Positions 17,991 through 27,699 of a DNA stretch of 64,000 bases are shown here, one piece after another (the stretch's first letter is position 1; each line of letters begins with the position of its first letter). The notes below the pieces were generated by a model. It had not been told where the DNA came from. It saw only the letters and a program-made list of their open reading frames with translations, and searched no databases. The stretch spans positions 1 through 64,000 of the forward strand of contig NZ_CAMRAN010000003.1 of the NCBI RefSeq assembly GCF_947039875.1. The letters run 5' to 3'. Source of the DNA: an uncultured Photobacterium sp. (GTDB taxonomy: Bacteria > Pseudomonadota > Gammaproteobacteria > Enterobacterales > Vibrionaceae). Position numbers and translations under genes: made by a program.

Positions 17991-19283
17991 TTAGCGTGTT
18001 AGCCATGGTCTAGGATTGACTGGCGTACCTTTACGACGGATTTGGAAATATAATCCGGGTTGTTCTTGGCCACCACTGTCACCGACTAAGGCTATTGGTT
18101 CACCAGCTTGTACCGAATCACCGATCTTTCTGAGTAGTGTTTGGTTATAGCCATAGAAACTCATATCACCTTTACCGTGATCAATTGCGATCATTAAACC
18201 GTAGCCACGTAGCCAATCGGCAAAGACCACTTTACCTGAGTATATTGCCTTTACTTGGCTACCAACTGGTTGACTAATCACCATCCCTTTCCAGTGCAGC
18301 TCACGTTGTAATGGCGCGCCATAATTATGAATGATCGGTCCGCGAAGAGGCCATTGCAGTTTGCCTTTATAGCGAGCGAGGCCATTCATTGGTACTTCCA
18401 TTTTAGCGTAGCGTGCTTTGAGTTGTTTTGCTTGTGCTTCTGCAATCGCTCTGGCTTTCGCTTCTTTCGCTGCAGCAATACGGGCTTGAGCTTGAGCTTC
18501 AGCTTTTGCGCGTGCAGCTGCTTCAGCTTTTGCTCGTGCAATGGCTTCAGCTTTCGCTTTTGCTATCGCCTTGAGCATGTTTTTCTCATCCGCTCGCAAA
18601 TCAGCGAGTGCTTCGGTGCTGGTATGGATTTGTGATTTTATTTTATTTAGTGTTTGTTGACGTGATTGTTGTTGACTATCAAGTTGTTGTTTTTGCTTCT
18701 TAAGTTTAGCTAATGCTTGTTGGCGTTCAGCTTTTTGTTCTGCAAGGGTATGGATTTTAAGCTGTAATTCTGTCTTGGTCGCATCCAGTGAATCAATAGC
18801 GGAGGCGCGTGCTTTACTGACATACTCGGCATAGGTTGTCATACGGTCTAATTTTGCCGTATTTTCGCCACTGAGTAGATTAGCTAGATCACTATTATTT
18901 CCTTGGCGGTATTGCGCATTGATTAGCGTTTTTAATACCCCTATTTGTTGTAGTTGCTGTTTTTGTAGTTGCTGTTGTTGCTGTTCTAACTTGGATATTG
19001 ACTGAGTTATTGTTGTCAATTGGTTATTAGTTTGGTGGATTTTATTGGCAGTTTGAGCGATATCCAGTTCGTGTTGTTTAAGTTGTTTTTGTAAGACAGC
19101 ATAGTTTTGCTGTTTACTATTCAGTTGATTTTTTTGGCGTGATATTTCCTGTTTTACGCCATCAAGCTGTTTTTGACTGGATGCTGCACATGGGGCTGCA
19201 AATACCACGCATAGAAAAGCGCCAGTGCATAAAGCACTGGCGCGGATTTTTAGGTTGAGGTGTCTATTAATAATATCCCGCAT
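17991..19283 (-). CDS. envC: Murein hydrolase activator EnvC
   Basis: EnvC activates the amidases AmiA/AmiB at the septum for daughter-cell separation. The 430-residue protein has a signal segment (about 14-34), a long coiled coil rich in Gln and Lys (35-235), an unusual Ala/Lys/Glu-rich stretch of KAEA-type repeats (about 236-295), and a C-terminal LytM domain (about 305-428). The LytM zinc ligands are not intact: the first motif reads ELHWKG without the Asp and the HxH site reads FYGYN. That fits a non-catalytic activator. It starts seven bp after gpmI, the arrangement seen in many gammaproteobacteria, and is probably cotranscribed. Confidence 0.93.
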   Translation of the reverse strand: MRDIINRHLNLKIRASALCTGAFLCVVFAAPCAASSQKQLDGVKQEISRQKNQLNSKQQNYAVLQKQLKQHELDIAQTANKIHQTNNQLTTITQSISKLEQQQQQLQKQQLQQIGVLKTLINAQYRQGNNSDLANLLSGENTAKLDRMTTYAEYVSKARASAIDSLDATKTELQLKIHTLAEQKAERQQALAKLKKQKQQLDSQQQSRQQTLNKIKSQIHTSTEALADLRADEKNMLKAIAKAKAEAIARAKAEAAARAKAEAQAQARIAAAKEAKARAIAEAQAKQLKARYAKMEVPMNGLARYKGKLQWPLRGPIIHNYGAPLQRELHWKGMVISQPVGSQVKAIYSGKVVFADWLRGYGLMIAIDHGKGDMSFYGYNQTLLRKIGDSVQAGEPIALVGDSGGQEQPGLYFQIRRKGTPVNPRPWLTR

Positions 19284-19290
19284 GGGATAA

Positions 19291-20832
19291 TTATTTCAGA
19301 TTGTATAGCACCTGACCAGACATCTCTGCAGGGATTTCAATATCTGTTAGTGATAGCATAGTTGGTGCTAGGTCAGATAGCTTACCGTTAGGCTTAAGAT
19401 CGAGGTTTTTATTACCCACGTAAATTAATGGTACGGGTAAGTTAGTGTGTGCAGTATGAATGCCACCTGTTTCAGGATTAACCATCATTTCTGCGTTACC
19501 GTGATCGGCCGTAATTAATAACTGGCCATCCATTTCTTTAATCGCTGCTACAACTTGACCAATACAGCTGTCTAGTGCTTCACACGCTTTAACAGCAGCA
19601 TCGTAAACGCCAGTGTGACCAACCATGTCACCGTTAGGGTAGTTACAGATAATAACGTCAAATTCGCCGCTCTTAATTGCAGCAACTAATTTTTCAGTCA
19701 GTTCAGGTGAGCTCATTTCAGGTTGAAGATCGTAAGTTGCTACTTTTGGTGATGCGACAAGTGAACGAGACTCCCCGTCAAATTCGTCTTCTTTACCACC
19801 GTTAAAGAAGAAAGTCACGTGTGCGTATTTTTCTGTTTCAGAAATACGTAGCTGTTTTTTACCTTTCTTCGATAGCCACTCACCTAATGTGTTTTCTAGG
19901 CTTGCTGGTGCGAAAGCAGTGGTTAGCTCAATGTCTGCAGCATATTGCGTTAGCATTACGAAATCAGCTAATTGAGGAAACTGAGCACGAGCAAAGCTAG
20001 TGAAGTTAGGCTCAAATGTACGAGTGATTTCACGTGCACGGTCAGCGCGGTAGTTCATAAAGATAACGCTATCGCCATCAGCCATGATTGCTGCTTCTTG
20101 GCCTTCAGCACGTAGTTCCGTTGCTTTAACGAACTCATCGTTTTCGCTGCGCTCGTAAGCGGCGGTTAGACCATCTGTTGCATTAGTAAAAGTAAATTCA
20201 CCTTTAGCTGCAGTTAGTAAGTTGTAAGCAACTTCAACGCGATCCCAGTTGTTATCACGATCCATTGCGTAGTAACGACCTACAAGAGAAGCTGTACGAC
20301 CTTTACCTAGTTTTGCAAATAGGGCATCGAAACGCTCTAGTGAGTGCTGTGCGCTACGTGGCGGTGTATCACGACCATCAAGGAATGCATGTAGATAAAT
20401 TTTCTCTGCACCACGGTTAGCAGCCATTTCAATTGCTGCTGCAATGTGGTCTTCGTGGCTGTGTACGCCACCTGGAGAAACAAGACCTAGAATATGAACC
20501 GCTTTACCTGTATTTACTGCTTTATCAATAGCATTAACAAGCGCTTCATTTTCAAAGAATTCACCATCGCCAATGGCTTTAGTGATACGAGTAAGATCTT
20601 GGTATACCACACGGCCAGCACCAATATTGGTATGGCCCACTTCAGAGTTACCCATTTGACCTTCAGGTAGACCCACTTCTAGGCCTGACGCTGCGATAAG
20701 CGTATTGGGATTGTTCACCATTAACGCATCCATTACGGGTGTATTAGCGTTTGCAATCGCATTATTTGAGTTATCTTCGCGGTAGCCCCAACCATCTAAA
20801 ATAACAAGTGCAAGTGGTTTCTTCGCAGACAT
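19291..20832 (-). CDS. gpmI: 2,3-bisphosphoglycerate-independent phosphoglycerate mutase
   Basis: GpmI is the Mn-dependent glycolytic enzyme that interconverts 3- and 2-phosphoglycerate. The 513-residue protein has VILDGWG (metal-binding Asp13), the phosphorylated Ser63 in [27 protein letters not shown], and the second metal site TADHGNAE. Length matches the family (about 510-515). The ATG at 20832 follows GAGGGA at good spacing. A perfect 14-bp inverted repeat lies 32 bases upstream of the start (20864-20914) and could control it. Confidence 0.98.
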   Translation of the reverse strand: MSAKKPLALVILDGWGYREDNSNNAIANANTPVMDALMVNNPNTLIAASGLEVGLPEGQMGNSEVGHTNIGAGRVVYQDLTRITKAIGDGEFFENEALVNAIDKAVNTGKAVHILGLVSPGGVHSHEDHIAAAIEMAANRGAEKIYLHAFLDGRDTPPRSAQHSLERFDALFAKLGKGRTASLVGRYYAMDRDNNWDRVEVAYNLLTAAKGEFTFTNATDGLTAAYERSENDEFVKATELRAEGQEAAIMADGDSVIFMNYRADRAREITRTFEPNFTSFARAQFPQLADFVMLTQYAADIELTTAFAPASLENTLGEWLSKKGKKQLRISETEKYAHVTFFFNGGKEDEFDGESRSLVASPKVATYDLQPEMSSPELTEKLVAAIKSGEFDVIICNYPNGDMVGHTGVYDAAVKACEALDSCIGQVVAAIKEMDGQLLITADHGNAEMMVNPETGGIHTAHTNLPVPLIYVGNKNLDLKPNGKLSDLAPTMLSLTDIEIPAEMSGQVLYNLK

Positions 20833-20863
20833 ATTCTGTCCCTCTTCGAATTAAATAAAATAC

Positions 20864-20914
20864 ATCAATTACCTTAATAGGCTCAGTGTCCTAAACACCT
20901 TTAAGGTAATTGAT
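20864..20914. repeat. Perfect 14-bp inverted repeat in the gpmI leader
   Basis: The arms ATCAATTACCTTAA (20864-20877) and TTAAGGTAATTGAT (20901-20914) are exact reverse complements separated by 23 bases. The loop itself contains GTGT / ACAC, which could extend the structure. It is AT-rich with no clean T-run in the gpmI direction, so it is not a standard terminator. It could be a protein-binding palindrome or an mRNA 5' structure. Confidence 0.9.
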
Positions 20915-21162
20915 ATAATAATTATCACGATTTTACTACAAAAGCACATTAAAGCAGTAGCAGTAGATGCAACTAAATCATTGCTTACTTGTTTGTACTC
21001 CCCGTCGAATATAGGCATTTATTCATTAAAGTGTAAGCTCTGGATCACAGTTTTTTTCTATTTCATTGATAGGTCATCAGTCAATAAGCTTTTATACTCA
21101 AGGTCGCTGTTACAAGATCAGCAACCTAGGTATACTCACAGTCATTTTTTTAAACCGTAATA

Positions 21163-21188
21163 TCATGGTTTGCGATAGCGAACCATGA
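21163..21188 (+). promoter_or_regulatory. Strong hairpin in the 5' leader of the rhodanese gene
   Basis: TCATGGTT (21163-21170) pairs perfectly with AACCATGA (21181-21188), and TGC/GCG inside extends it to 11 pairs with a GATA loop. It ends 16 bases before the rhodanese ATG and has no following T-run. The hairpin may affect ribosome access or mRNA stability, or the DNA palindrome may be an operator. Confidence 0.75.
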
Positions 21189-21204
21189 CAACAGAGTAAA
21201 GTAA

Positions 21205-21642
21205 ATGCATCAATATATTGAATTTTTAACCAGTAATCCTGTTTTATCATTGGCTTGGATTGGTATTGTTATCGCACTAATTAGCATGATGGTAAAAGAG
21301 AAAAATGCTAAATATAAAACAATTGGCATTAATGAAGCGACGGCATTAGTAAACAACGAAGAGGGCGTGTTCCTTGATATTCGTAGCCGAGATGAGTTCC
21401 GTAAAGGTCATATTGTAGGTTCAGTTCACATTTTGCCAAGTCAAATTCAACGTCAAAACACACCAGAGCTTGAAAAACACAAAGCTGCCCCAATTATTGT
21501 TATATGTAAGACGGGTCAAGTAGCACAAGAGACTGCAAATCAACTAAGTAAAGATGGTTTTACTAACGTTAATGTTTTAAAAGACGGTCTTATTGCTTGG
21601 AATGAAGCTAACTTACCGCTTGTTGCAAGCAAGAAAAAATAA
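21205..21642 (+). CDS. yibN: Membrane-anchored rhodanese-like sulfurtransferase (YibN family)
   Basis: The 145-residue protein has an N-terminal transmembrane helix (about 13-30) and a single cytosolic rhodanese domain with the motif FLDIRSRDEFRKGHIVGSVHI. The active-site loop is CKTGQ, with catalytic Cys101. Members move sulfane sulfur or serve other roles; the physiological substrate is unknown. Its place directly before secB, as in E. coli, supports the name. Confidence 0.92.
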   Translation: MHQYIEFLTSNPVLSLAWIGIVIALISMMVKEKNAKYKTIGINEATALVNNEEGVFLDIRSRDEFRKGHIVGSVHILPSQIQRQNTPELEKHKAAPIIVICKTGQVAQETANQLSKDGFTNVNVLKDGLIAWNEANLPLVASKKK

Positions 21643-21771
21643 TTTTATTCGATGTGATTTTGCAGTGTTATGAATGTGGAATGACGATGTAAATTGATGC
21701 AGCCTGTGGAATGCACAGTTGCAGTATAATTAATAACTCGTGGTAGCGAGTATTTATAAAGGACTCCAAAA

Positions 21772-22242
21772 ATGGCTGAAGCAGCAAATACCGAAGCACA
21801 ACAAAACTTCCAAATTCAACGCGTATTCCTAAAAGATGTGTCTTTTGAAGCGCCAAATTCACCAGACGTTTTCCAAAAAGAATGGAATCCTGATGTGAAA
21901 TTGGATCTTGATACTCAAAGCCGTGAATTAGCTGAAGGTGTATATGAAGTGGTACTTCGTCTAACTGTAACGGTTAAGAACGAAGAAGAAAATGCATTCC
22001 TATGTGAAGTTCAGCAAGGTGGTATTTTCACTATTGCTGGTATGGAAGCACCACAATTAGCACATTGCCTAGGTGCATTCTGCCCGAATATCCTATTCCC
22101 GTATGCACGTGAAACAATTTCTAGCTTAGTGGTTAAAGGTACGTTCCCACAATTGAATCTAGCACCAGTAAACTTTGATGCTTTATTCATGAACTACCTA
22201 GAAAACCAAGCTGAAGCAAATACTGCTAATTCAGAAGCTTAA
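21772..22242 (+). CDS. secB: Protein-export chaperone SecB
   Basis: SecB is a tetrameric cytosolic chaperone that keeps precursors unfolded and delivers them to SecA. The 156-residue protein contains [19 protein letters not shown] at the N-terminus and [28 protein letters not shown]. The C-terminal part [17 protein letters not shown] is highly conserved. Its ATG follows AAAGGA. It precedes gpsA by nine or more bases, as in other gammaproteobacteria. Confidence 0.98.
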   Translation: MAEAANTEAQQNFQIQRVFLKDVSFEAPNSPDVFQKEWNPDVKLDLDTQSRELAEGVYEVVLRLTVTVKNEEENAFLCEVQQGGIFTIAGMEAPQLAHCLGAFCPNILFPYARETISSLVVKGTFPQLNLAPVNFDALFMNYLENQAEANTANSEA

Positions 22243-22260
22243 TTTGTAAAAGTGACCAAT

Positions 22261-23274
22261 ATGATGAACGTTAATAATACGATTTCGATGGCAGTGTTAG
22301 GCGCTGGATCTTACGGGACAGCATTAGCAATTGCATTAGCCAGAAATGGTGCCAATGTCATTTTGTGGGGTCATGAGCCACACCATATGGCGCAATTGGA
22401 AATCGATCGTGCCAATGAAGCGTTTCTTCCTGGAGTAAGCTTCCCTGAGTCGTTGATTTTAACGTCAGACTTGCAAGCAGCCATTCAAGGTAGTCGTGAT
22501 GTGTTAGTCGTTGTACCAAGCCATGTTTTTGGTGGCGTATTAGCACAAATTAAACCTTTCTTGCGTCCAGATTCTCGTATCTGTTGGGCAACAAAGGGGT
22601 TAGAACCTGATACAGGGCGTCTACTTAAAGATGTTGCGGTTGAGGTGTTGGGTGATCAAATACCACTTGCAGTATTGTCTGGGCCAACTTTTGCAAAAGA
22701 GTTAGCTGCAGGTATGCCTACTGCGATTGCTGTTTCTTCACCTGATACTGATTTTGTGGCTGATTTACAACAAAAAATTCATTGTGATAAGACATTCCGT
22801 GTCTATAGCAACAGTGATTTTATTGGAATGCAGCTGGGCGGCGCAGTTAAAAATGTGATCGCGATTGGTGCAGGAATGTCTGATGGTATTGGCTTTGGTG
22901 CCAATGCTCGTACTGCGTTAATTACCCGTGGTTTAGCTGAAATGTGCCGTTTGGGAGCCGCACTTGGCGCGCAACCAGAAACCTTTATGGGAATGGCAGG
23001 TTTGGGTGATTTAGTTTTGACATGTACTGATAATCAGTCCCGTAATCGCCGCTTTGGTTTAGCGCTCGGTCATGGTTGCAGTGTTGAACAAGCTCAGCAA
23101 GATATTGGTCAAGTAGTTGAAGGTTATCGTAATACCAAAGAAGTGTGGTTATTAGCACAACGCCATCAGGTTGAAATGCCAATTACCGAACAAATTTATC
23201 AAGTACTTTATCTTGGTAAAGACGCTCGAGAAGCAGCAAAAGATTTACTCGCACGTGAGAAAAAGTACGAATAA
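22261..23274 (+). CDS. gpsA: Glycerol-3-phosphate dehydrogenase [NAD(P)+]
   Basis: GpsA reduces dihydroxyacetone phosphate to sn-glycerol-3-phosphate for phospholipid synthesis. The product of about 337 residues has the dinucleotide motif [12 protein letters not shown], the WGHEP block, [12 protein letters not shown], and the catalytic-lysine region [13 protein letters not shown]. Start choice is weak: a GTG at 22252 and ATGs at 22261 and 22264 are all in frame without a clear binding site. I use 22261. Downstream is a perfect terminator. Confidence 0.95.
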   Translation: MMNVNNTISMAVLGAGSYGTALAIALARNGANVILWGHEPHHMAQLEIDRANEAFLPGVSFPESLILTSDLQAAIQGSRDVLVVVPSHVFGGVLAQIKPFLRPDSRICWATKGLEPDTGRLLKDVAVEVLGDQIPLAVLSGPTFAKELAAGMPTAIAVSSPDTDFVADLQQKIHCDKTFRVYSNSDFIGMQLGGAVKNVIAIGAGMSDGIGFGANARTALITRGLAEMCRLGAALGAQPETFMGMAGLGDLVLTCTDNQSRNRRFGLALGHGCSVEQAQQDIGQVVEGYRNTKEVWLLAQRHQVEMPITEQIYQVLYLGKDAREAAKDLLAREKKYE

Positions 23275-23307
23275 AGTTGCTTGTTGAGGGTGATAACTGA
23301 TATCTAT

Positions 23308-23342
23308 AAAATAACGCGAGCTTAGGCTCGCGTTATTTTTTA
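23308..23342 (+). terminator. Rho-independent terminator after gpsA
   Basis: A stem of at least 11 pairs around CGCGAGC / GCTCGCG with a TTAG loop is followed by a run of six T. Confidence 0.95.
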
Positions 23343-23472
23343 TAACTGTACTAAAATACAATAACGTTCAGTATTTTGATTGTGTAACGTATACCCTATT
23401 AAAGCGCCGATTAATTGATGATTAATGATGGCATTGGTTTGATTAATATAAAGAAGTGGGGCCAAGGGACTC

Positions 23473-24288
23473 GTGAAGGAATGTCAGCAATATCAATTAT
23501 GGCTAGCGATTGAGCAAGAAGCACGACAGCAAGCAGAACAAGAACCTATGCTTGCTAGCTTTTATCATGCCACTATTATCAAGCATGAAAATTTAGCGTC
23601 AGCATTGAGTTATATCTTAGCCAATAAACTGGCAACACCCTCGATGCCTGCAATGGCAGTACGTGAGGTAATAGAAGAAGCATTCGTTAGCGATAGTAAT
23701 ATTGTTGAAGCTGCCGCTTGTGATATTCGTGCGGTTGTTGAGCGCGATCCCGCCATTAATGCTTACTCTATTCCATTACTTTACCTTAAAGGTTGTCATG
23801 CTTTGCAGGGGTATCGCGTAGCTAATTGGCTATGGAAGCAAAACCGTAAAGCACTCGCGGTATATTTACAAAATCAAATATCCGTGGCTTGTCAGGTCGA
23901 TGTTCATCCTGCAGCACAGATCGGTTGCGGTATCATGTTTGACCACGCAACAGGGATCGTCATTGGTGAAACGACAGTAATCGAAGATGAAGTATCGATT
24001 TTGCAAGATGTGACGTTAGGCGGTACAGGTAAAGAAAGTGGTGATCGTCACCCTAAAATTCGTCAAGGGGTAATGATCGGTGCCGGAGCTAAAGTACTGG
24101 GCAATATTGAAGTTGGTGCTGGGGCTAAAATTGGCGCATGCTCGGTGGTATTAGAACCAGTACCACCGCATACAACGGTTGCTGGTGTACCCGCAATTAT
24201 TGTTGGACGACCTAAAACGGCAAAGCCGGCAACTGAGATGGATCAACAATTTAATGGTAGTGATGACGTGTTTAATCATATTGACTAA
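23473..24288 (+). CDS. cysE: Serine O-acetyltransferase
   Basis: CysE acetylates L-serine with acetyl-CoA, the first step of cysteine synthesis, and is feedback-inhibited by cysteine. The 271-residue protein has the N-terminal helical domain (EPMLASFYHATIIKHENLASALSYILANKL) and a left-handed beta-helix of hexapeptide repeats with DHATGIVIGE and GGTGKESGDRHPKI. The start is GTG with AAGGGA four bases upstream, which gives the family-like N-terminus. Monocistronic, with a terminator on each side. Confidence 0.96.
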   Translation: MKECQQYQLWLAIEQEARQQAEQEPMLASFYHATIIKHENLASALSYILANKLATPSMPAMAVREVIEEAFVSDSNIVEAAACDIRAVVERDPAINAYSIPLLYLKGCHALQGYRVANWLWKQNRKALAVYLQNQISVACQVDVHPAAQIGCGIMFDHATGIVIGETTVIEDEVSILQDVTLGGTGKESGDRHPKIRQGVMIGAGAKVLGNIEVGAGAKIGACSVVLEPVPPHTTVAGVPAIIVGRPKTAKPATEMDQQFNGSDDVFNHID

Positions 24289-24340
24289 GTGACAGTGATT
24301 GATTAATTATTAACTTATAAGTCATTAATTTCATGTATAA

Positions 24341-24366
24341 AAAAGCGATCGAATGATCGCCTTTTT
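24341..24366. terminator. Bidirectional terminator (cysE / trmL)
   Basis: The stem GCGATC / GATCGC with a GAAT loop has T-runs on both strands and lies between convergent genes. Confidence 0.88.
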
Positions 24367-24387
24367 GGTGTTTATTGATTAAAAATG

Positions 24388-24852
24388 CTAAATAGAGCCA
24401 TTGAAATCTAATTGACGCCATGCTTCAAAGGCAATAATCGCGACAGCATTTGAAAGATTTAAGCTGCGGCTATCGGGTTGCATTGGAATACGAAGTCGTT
24501 GTTCCAATGGTAGGCTGGCAATAAATTCAGCGGGTAAACCACGGGTTTCAGGACCAAAAAGTAACACATCACCTTCGCCAAATTTCGCATTAACATGGTA
24601 GTTAGTGGTTTTAGTCGTACAAGCAAAAATACGACGTCCCGCCATCGCTTCCATAAATGCATCAAAGTTTTTATGGCGGTAAACATGGGTTAGATCGTGA
24701 TAGTCTAAACCCGCCCGACGTAATTTCTTCTCTTCTAAATCAAATCCAAGTGGCTCAATTAAATGTAAGTTGGCACCACAATTAGCACTAAGGCGAATAA
24801 TATTGCCAGTGTTGGGGGCGATTTCAGGTTCATATAACGCAATATCAAACAT
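24388..24852 (-). CDS. trmL: tRNA (cytidine/uridine-34-2'-O)-methyltransferase TrmL
   Basis: TrmL methylates the ribose of the wobble base in tRNA-Leu isoacceptors using S-adenosylmethionine. The 154-residue protein is a minimal SPOUT methyltransferase: [21 protein letters not shown] at the N-terminus (with the conserved Asn), [10 protein letters not shown] for the knot, and [20 protein letters not shown] at the C-terminus. Length is typical. Confidence 0.95.
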   Translation of the reverse strand: MFDIALYEPEIAPNTGNIIRLSANCGANLHLIEPLGFDLEEKKLRRAGLDYHDLTHVYRHKNFDAFMEAMAGRRIFACTTKTTNYHVNAKFGEGDVLLFGPETRGLPAEFIASLPLEQRLRIPMQPDSRSLNLSNAVAIIAFEAWRQLDFNGSI

Positions 24853-24949
24853 AGTTATTCAGCTTCATTTTGGTGCAAAAAGAGGTCATATTGTGACAAG
24901 CGTAACGGCAACAAGCAATCATCTTTATGAGTAAGGTTAACCTTGTGCT

Positions 24950-26323
24950 TTAACGGGCTAAAGGGAGTGTCATACTGATCCGTAAACCACCTAATGGACT
25001 TGATGTTGCTTTGATATTACCACTATGCTGCCGTAGTGCACTTTCTGTTATTGCGAGTCCTAAGCCCGTACCACCACTACTACGATCGCGTGCAGTTGAA
25101 ACGCGATAAAAGGGCCTAAAAATATCATCAAGTTCATTATTAGGCACACCTTCACCATTATCATCAATGGTGATCAGTAATTGCTGTTGCTGAGGCGTAA
25201 AGGTAACTTCAATAACGTTATTGCCATATTTAATTGCATTACGAATAACGTTTTCTAAGGCACTGATTAATAAATTTGGGTTACCTTTTAATGGCCAAGC
25301 TTGAAGTTGATTATAGGTTAATGTTTTATGGTGTTGTTCTGCTTCAAAGCGGGCATCTTCCAACATTTCATACCATAAGCTGTGACTGTCGATGATTTGT
25401 TGTTGTTGATGACTATTGACCTGCATACGAGATAACTCTAATAGCTCACTGATCATTTTTTCTAATCGTTCTGCTTCAGTATCAATGCGGGATAGTTCGT
25501 TACTTTGACCTTGTTTGCGTTGTGCTAAAGCTGTCGCCATACGTAATCGCGTTAAGGGGGAGCGTAATTCATGTGAAATATCAGATAACAACCGTTGTTG
25601 ACCGCTAATAATATTGTTAAGTGCATCGACCATTTGATTAAAACTGGCTCCCGCTTGTTTAAACTCTTGAGGTCCTTGTTCTAAGGTCGGATCCGCTTCA
25701 AATTCTCCGCGAGCTACCCGTTCAGCTGCTTGTTGTAAGCGTCGTGCTGGGCGGGTGACAGCCCACGCCAGCCATAATAAAAAAGGCGTACTGACTAACA
25801 TCGTAACTAATAATAATTTAAAGGGTTTATCCATTATTTGAACGAAGAAGGGCGGAGAGCCGCGCCATACCTGACCACGATACATATACAATGATTGTTG
25901 TTCAGTGGTAATCTCAAATGGACCCGCAATGAGCCAGCGTCCATAAAGTCGTTGTTGAGGTTTACTTGGATTATCGGCAATCGTAATAAAATTACGCAGT
26001 GCTTTAGTGTGTTTTTGTGGCGCAATAATATCGCCATCAATGGTTGTAAAATAAAGTTGGCTACGATGGTTATCTCGACGATGTGTCAGGTTTTTTATTC
26101 GTGCAATAAGGCTAGTATGACTTGATGGCGAGGGTGTATTTAAACGTTGATTGATTTGCTCTGCTTGAGATTGAAAACGCACTAATTGATGATCTGGTAT
26201 CGTTTGTACTGAGCGTGGATCATATTGAAACATCAAGACGAGAGTGATGACGACCACTAATAATGTGGTCCAGAAAATAGCGAAAATACGCCCATAAAGG
26301 TGAGTAAACCCGGGGATTTTCAT
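24950..26323 (-). CDS. cpxA: Envelope-stress sensor histidine kinase CpxA
   Basis: CpxA senses misfolded periplasmic or inner-membrane proteins and phosphorylates CpxR. The 457-residue protein has transmembrane helices at about 13-31 and 168-190 around a periplasmic domain, then a HAMP region, the phosphoacceptor His251 in SDISHELRSPLTRLR, and a HATPase domain with DNGEGVP and GGTGLGLAIT. Its start overlaps the cpxR stop region (both at 26323), so the two are translationally coupled. It forms the cpxRA operon, transcribed away from cpxP. Confidence 0.94.
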   Translation of the reverse strand: MKIPGFTHLYGRIFAIFWTTLLVVVITLVLMFQYDPRSVQTIPDHQLVRFQSQAEQINQRLNTPSPSSHTSLIARIKNLTHRRDNHRSQLYFTTIDGDIIAPQKHTKALRNFITIADNPSKPQQRLYGRWLIAGPFEITTEQQSLYMYRGQVWRGSPPFFVQIMDKPFKLLLVTMLVSTPFLLWLAWAVTRPARRLQQAAERVARGEFEADPTLEQGPQEFKQAGASFNQMVDALNNIISGQQRLLSDISHELRSPLTRLRMATALAQRKQGQSNELSRIDTEAERLEKMISELLELSRMQVNSHQQQQIIDSHSLWYEMLEDARFEAEQHHKTLTYNQLQAWPLKGNPNLLISALENVIRNAIKYGNNVIEVTFTPQQQQLLITIDDNGEGVPNNELDDIFRPFYRVSTARDRSSGGTGLGLAITESALRQHSGNIKATSSPLGGLRISMTLPLAR

Positions 26324-27015
26324 TATATAGCCTCAATTAATAAATAACCTTTACCACGCAAGGTTTTTATTAGCGGTTTACCATCGCTACGCATAGGTAA
26401 TTTTTTACGTAAATTTGAAACGTGCATATCTATTGCGCGATCAAATTGAGCAAAGCGTTTGCCGAGCACTTCAAGACTTAACTCTTCTTTTGCAATAATC
26501 TTACCTGGGTGTTGTACAAAATAGCTTAAAAGAGCGAATTCAGTACCCGTCATTTCAATCGGTTGTTGATTGTATAGTACTTCTTGTCGACCAGGATAAA
26601 TGGTGAGATCTTGATAAATAAGGCATTCACTGTGATTGGCTTTTGTTTCGGTATTTGGCTGAGTGCGTCTTAGCACCGCTCGCATACGCGCCAGTAATTC
26701 ACGATCACTAAAGGGCTTAGGTAAATAATCATCAGCGCCGAGTTCAAGTCCGAGTACGCGATCAATTTCATCACCTTTGGCAGTTAACATCATCACCGGA
26801 GTGGTGTGTTTTTCTCGTAAACGGCGCAACATTTCAGTGCCATTCATTTTTGGCATCATCACATCAAGTAAGATTAAATCAATACTGTTGTCGATTTTTG
26901 CTAGCCCTTCAAGACCATTATTCGCTTCTTCTACCTCAAACCCTTCTAGTTCAAGAATATCTTTAAGGAGTGCGGTCAGTTCTATATCGTCATCAACTAA
27001 GAGAATTTTTGCCAT
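26323..27015 (-). CDS. cpxR: Response regulator CpxR
   Basis: This is an OmpR-family regulator of the envelope stress response. The 230-residue protein has a receiver domain with acidic pocket DDD (8-10), phosphorylation site Asp51 and the GADDYLPKPF block, then a winged-helix DNA-binding domain including GTEFALLSYFVQHPGKI and FDRAIDMHVSNLRKKL. A CpxR-box sequence lies in the divergent region before cpxP, so autoregulation is likely. Confidence 0.95.
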   Translation of the reverse strand: MAKILLVDDDIELTALLKDILELEGFEVEEANNGLEGLAKIDNSIDLILLDVMMPKMNGTEMLRRLREKHTTPVMMLTAKGDEIDRVLGLELGADDYLPKPFSDRELLARMRAVLRRTQPNTETKANHSECLIYQDLTIYPGRQEVLYNQQPIEMTGTEFALLSYFVQHPGKIIAKEELSLEVLGKRFAQFDRAIDMHVSNLRKKLPMRSDGKPLIKTLRGKGYLLIEAI

Positions 27016-27106
27016 AATGGTGTCCTGAGATGCAAAGGTGGTTATTCAATCAAGTTGGCTTAGTATCGCTAATCTTTGCTGGTACGCCAAGTTAAGCTGC
27101 ATTAGC

Positions 27107-27121
27107 TTTACGCTAGTTTAC
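27107..27121 (-). promoter_or_regulatory. CpxR box between cpxR and cpxP
   Basis: On the minus strand the sequence reads GTAAA-CTAGC-GTAAA, an exact match to the CpxR consensus GTAAA-N5-GTAAA. It lies between the divergent cpxRA and cpxP genes, about 90 bases from each start, and likely controls both. Confidence 0.88.
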
Positions 27122-27216
27122 GTTTGCTAGACAGCATTTTACTTTCCAGCCGTTATGATAACTACCAAGCCATATACGATGGCAATTTATTCAATGATAG
27201 TGCTGGAGAAACAACG

Positions 27217-27699
27217 ATGAAAATATTTAATAAAACACTTGTTATCGCAATGGCATTGCCATTAGCAATGGGTTCTATGTCTGCATTTGCAGGCCAAGAT
27301 CATCAAGATCACCAAGGTCGTATGATGAAAGATCATCATGGTGGAAAAATTTTTAGTCAGTTAGATCTTACTGCTGCCCAACAACAAGAAATGAAAACGT
27401 TACGCCAAGCGAATCGTAGCGCACATCAAGCACTGCGAGTAGAGAATCATAAAACGATGTTGGCTGAGCGTCAGCAATTAGATAAATTGGTATTAGCGAG
27501 TAATTTTGATGAATCAGCAGTACGTGCCATTGCTGAAAAGATGTCACAGCAACAAGTTGAACGCCGTGTGGCAATGCTAGAGCAGCGTCATAAGATGCTT
27601 AATATTTTAACGCCAGAGCAGAAGCAGAAATATGCTGAACTACAGCAACAGCGAGCTGAAAAGCATGTAATGCGATTAGAGGCTAAAAATAGCCACTAA
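27217..27699 (+). CDS. cpxP: CpxP/Spy-family periplasmic chaperone-inhibitor
   Basis: CpxP is a periplasmic protein of the Cpx regulon that dampens CpxA signalling and assists misfolded proteins. The 160-residue product from ATG 27217 has a signal peptide ending in SMSAFA, a His/Asp-rich segment just after it, and two LTxxQ motifs (LTAAQ and LTPEQ) in a helical domain. The start is set by GGAGA eight bases upstream and by the signal peptide; the frame is open to 27124 but the added residues make no sense. Divergent from cpxR. Confidence 0.9.
   Translation: MKIFNKTLVIAMALPLAMGSMSAFAGQDHQDHQGRMMKDHHGGKIFSQLDLTAAQQQEMKTLRQANRSAHQALRVENHKTMLAERQQLDKLVLASNFDESAVRAIAEKMSQQQVERRVAMLEQRHKMLNILTPEQKQKYAELQQQRAEKHVMRLEAKNSH

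Larger units (their letters stand above)
20833..21204. other. Divergent intergenic region gpmI / rhodanese with two strong inverted repeats
   Basis: This 372-bp region holds no credible ORF longer than a few codons. It contains a 14-bp perfect inverted repeat next to gpmI and an 11-pair hairpin next to the rhodanese gene, each listed separately. A weaker hairpin (GCTG / CAGC) lies near 21105-21123. Promoters for both genes must be here. Confidence 0.7.
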
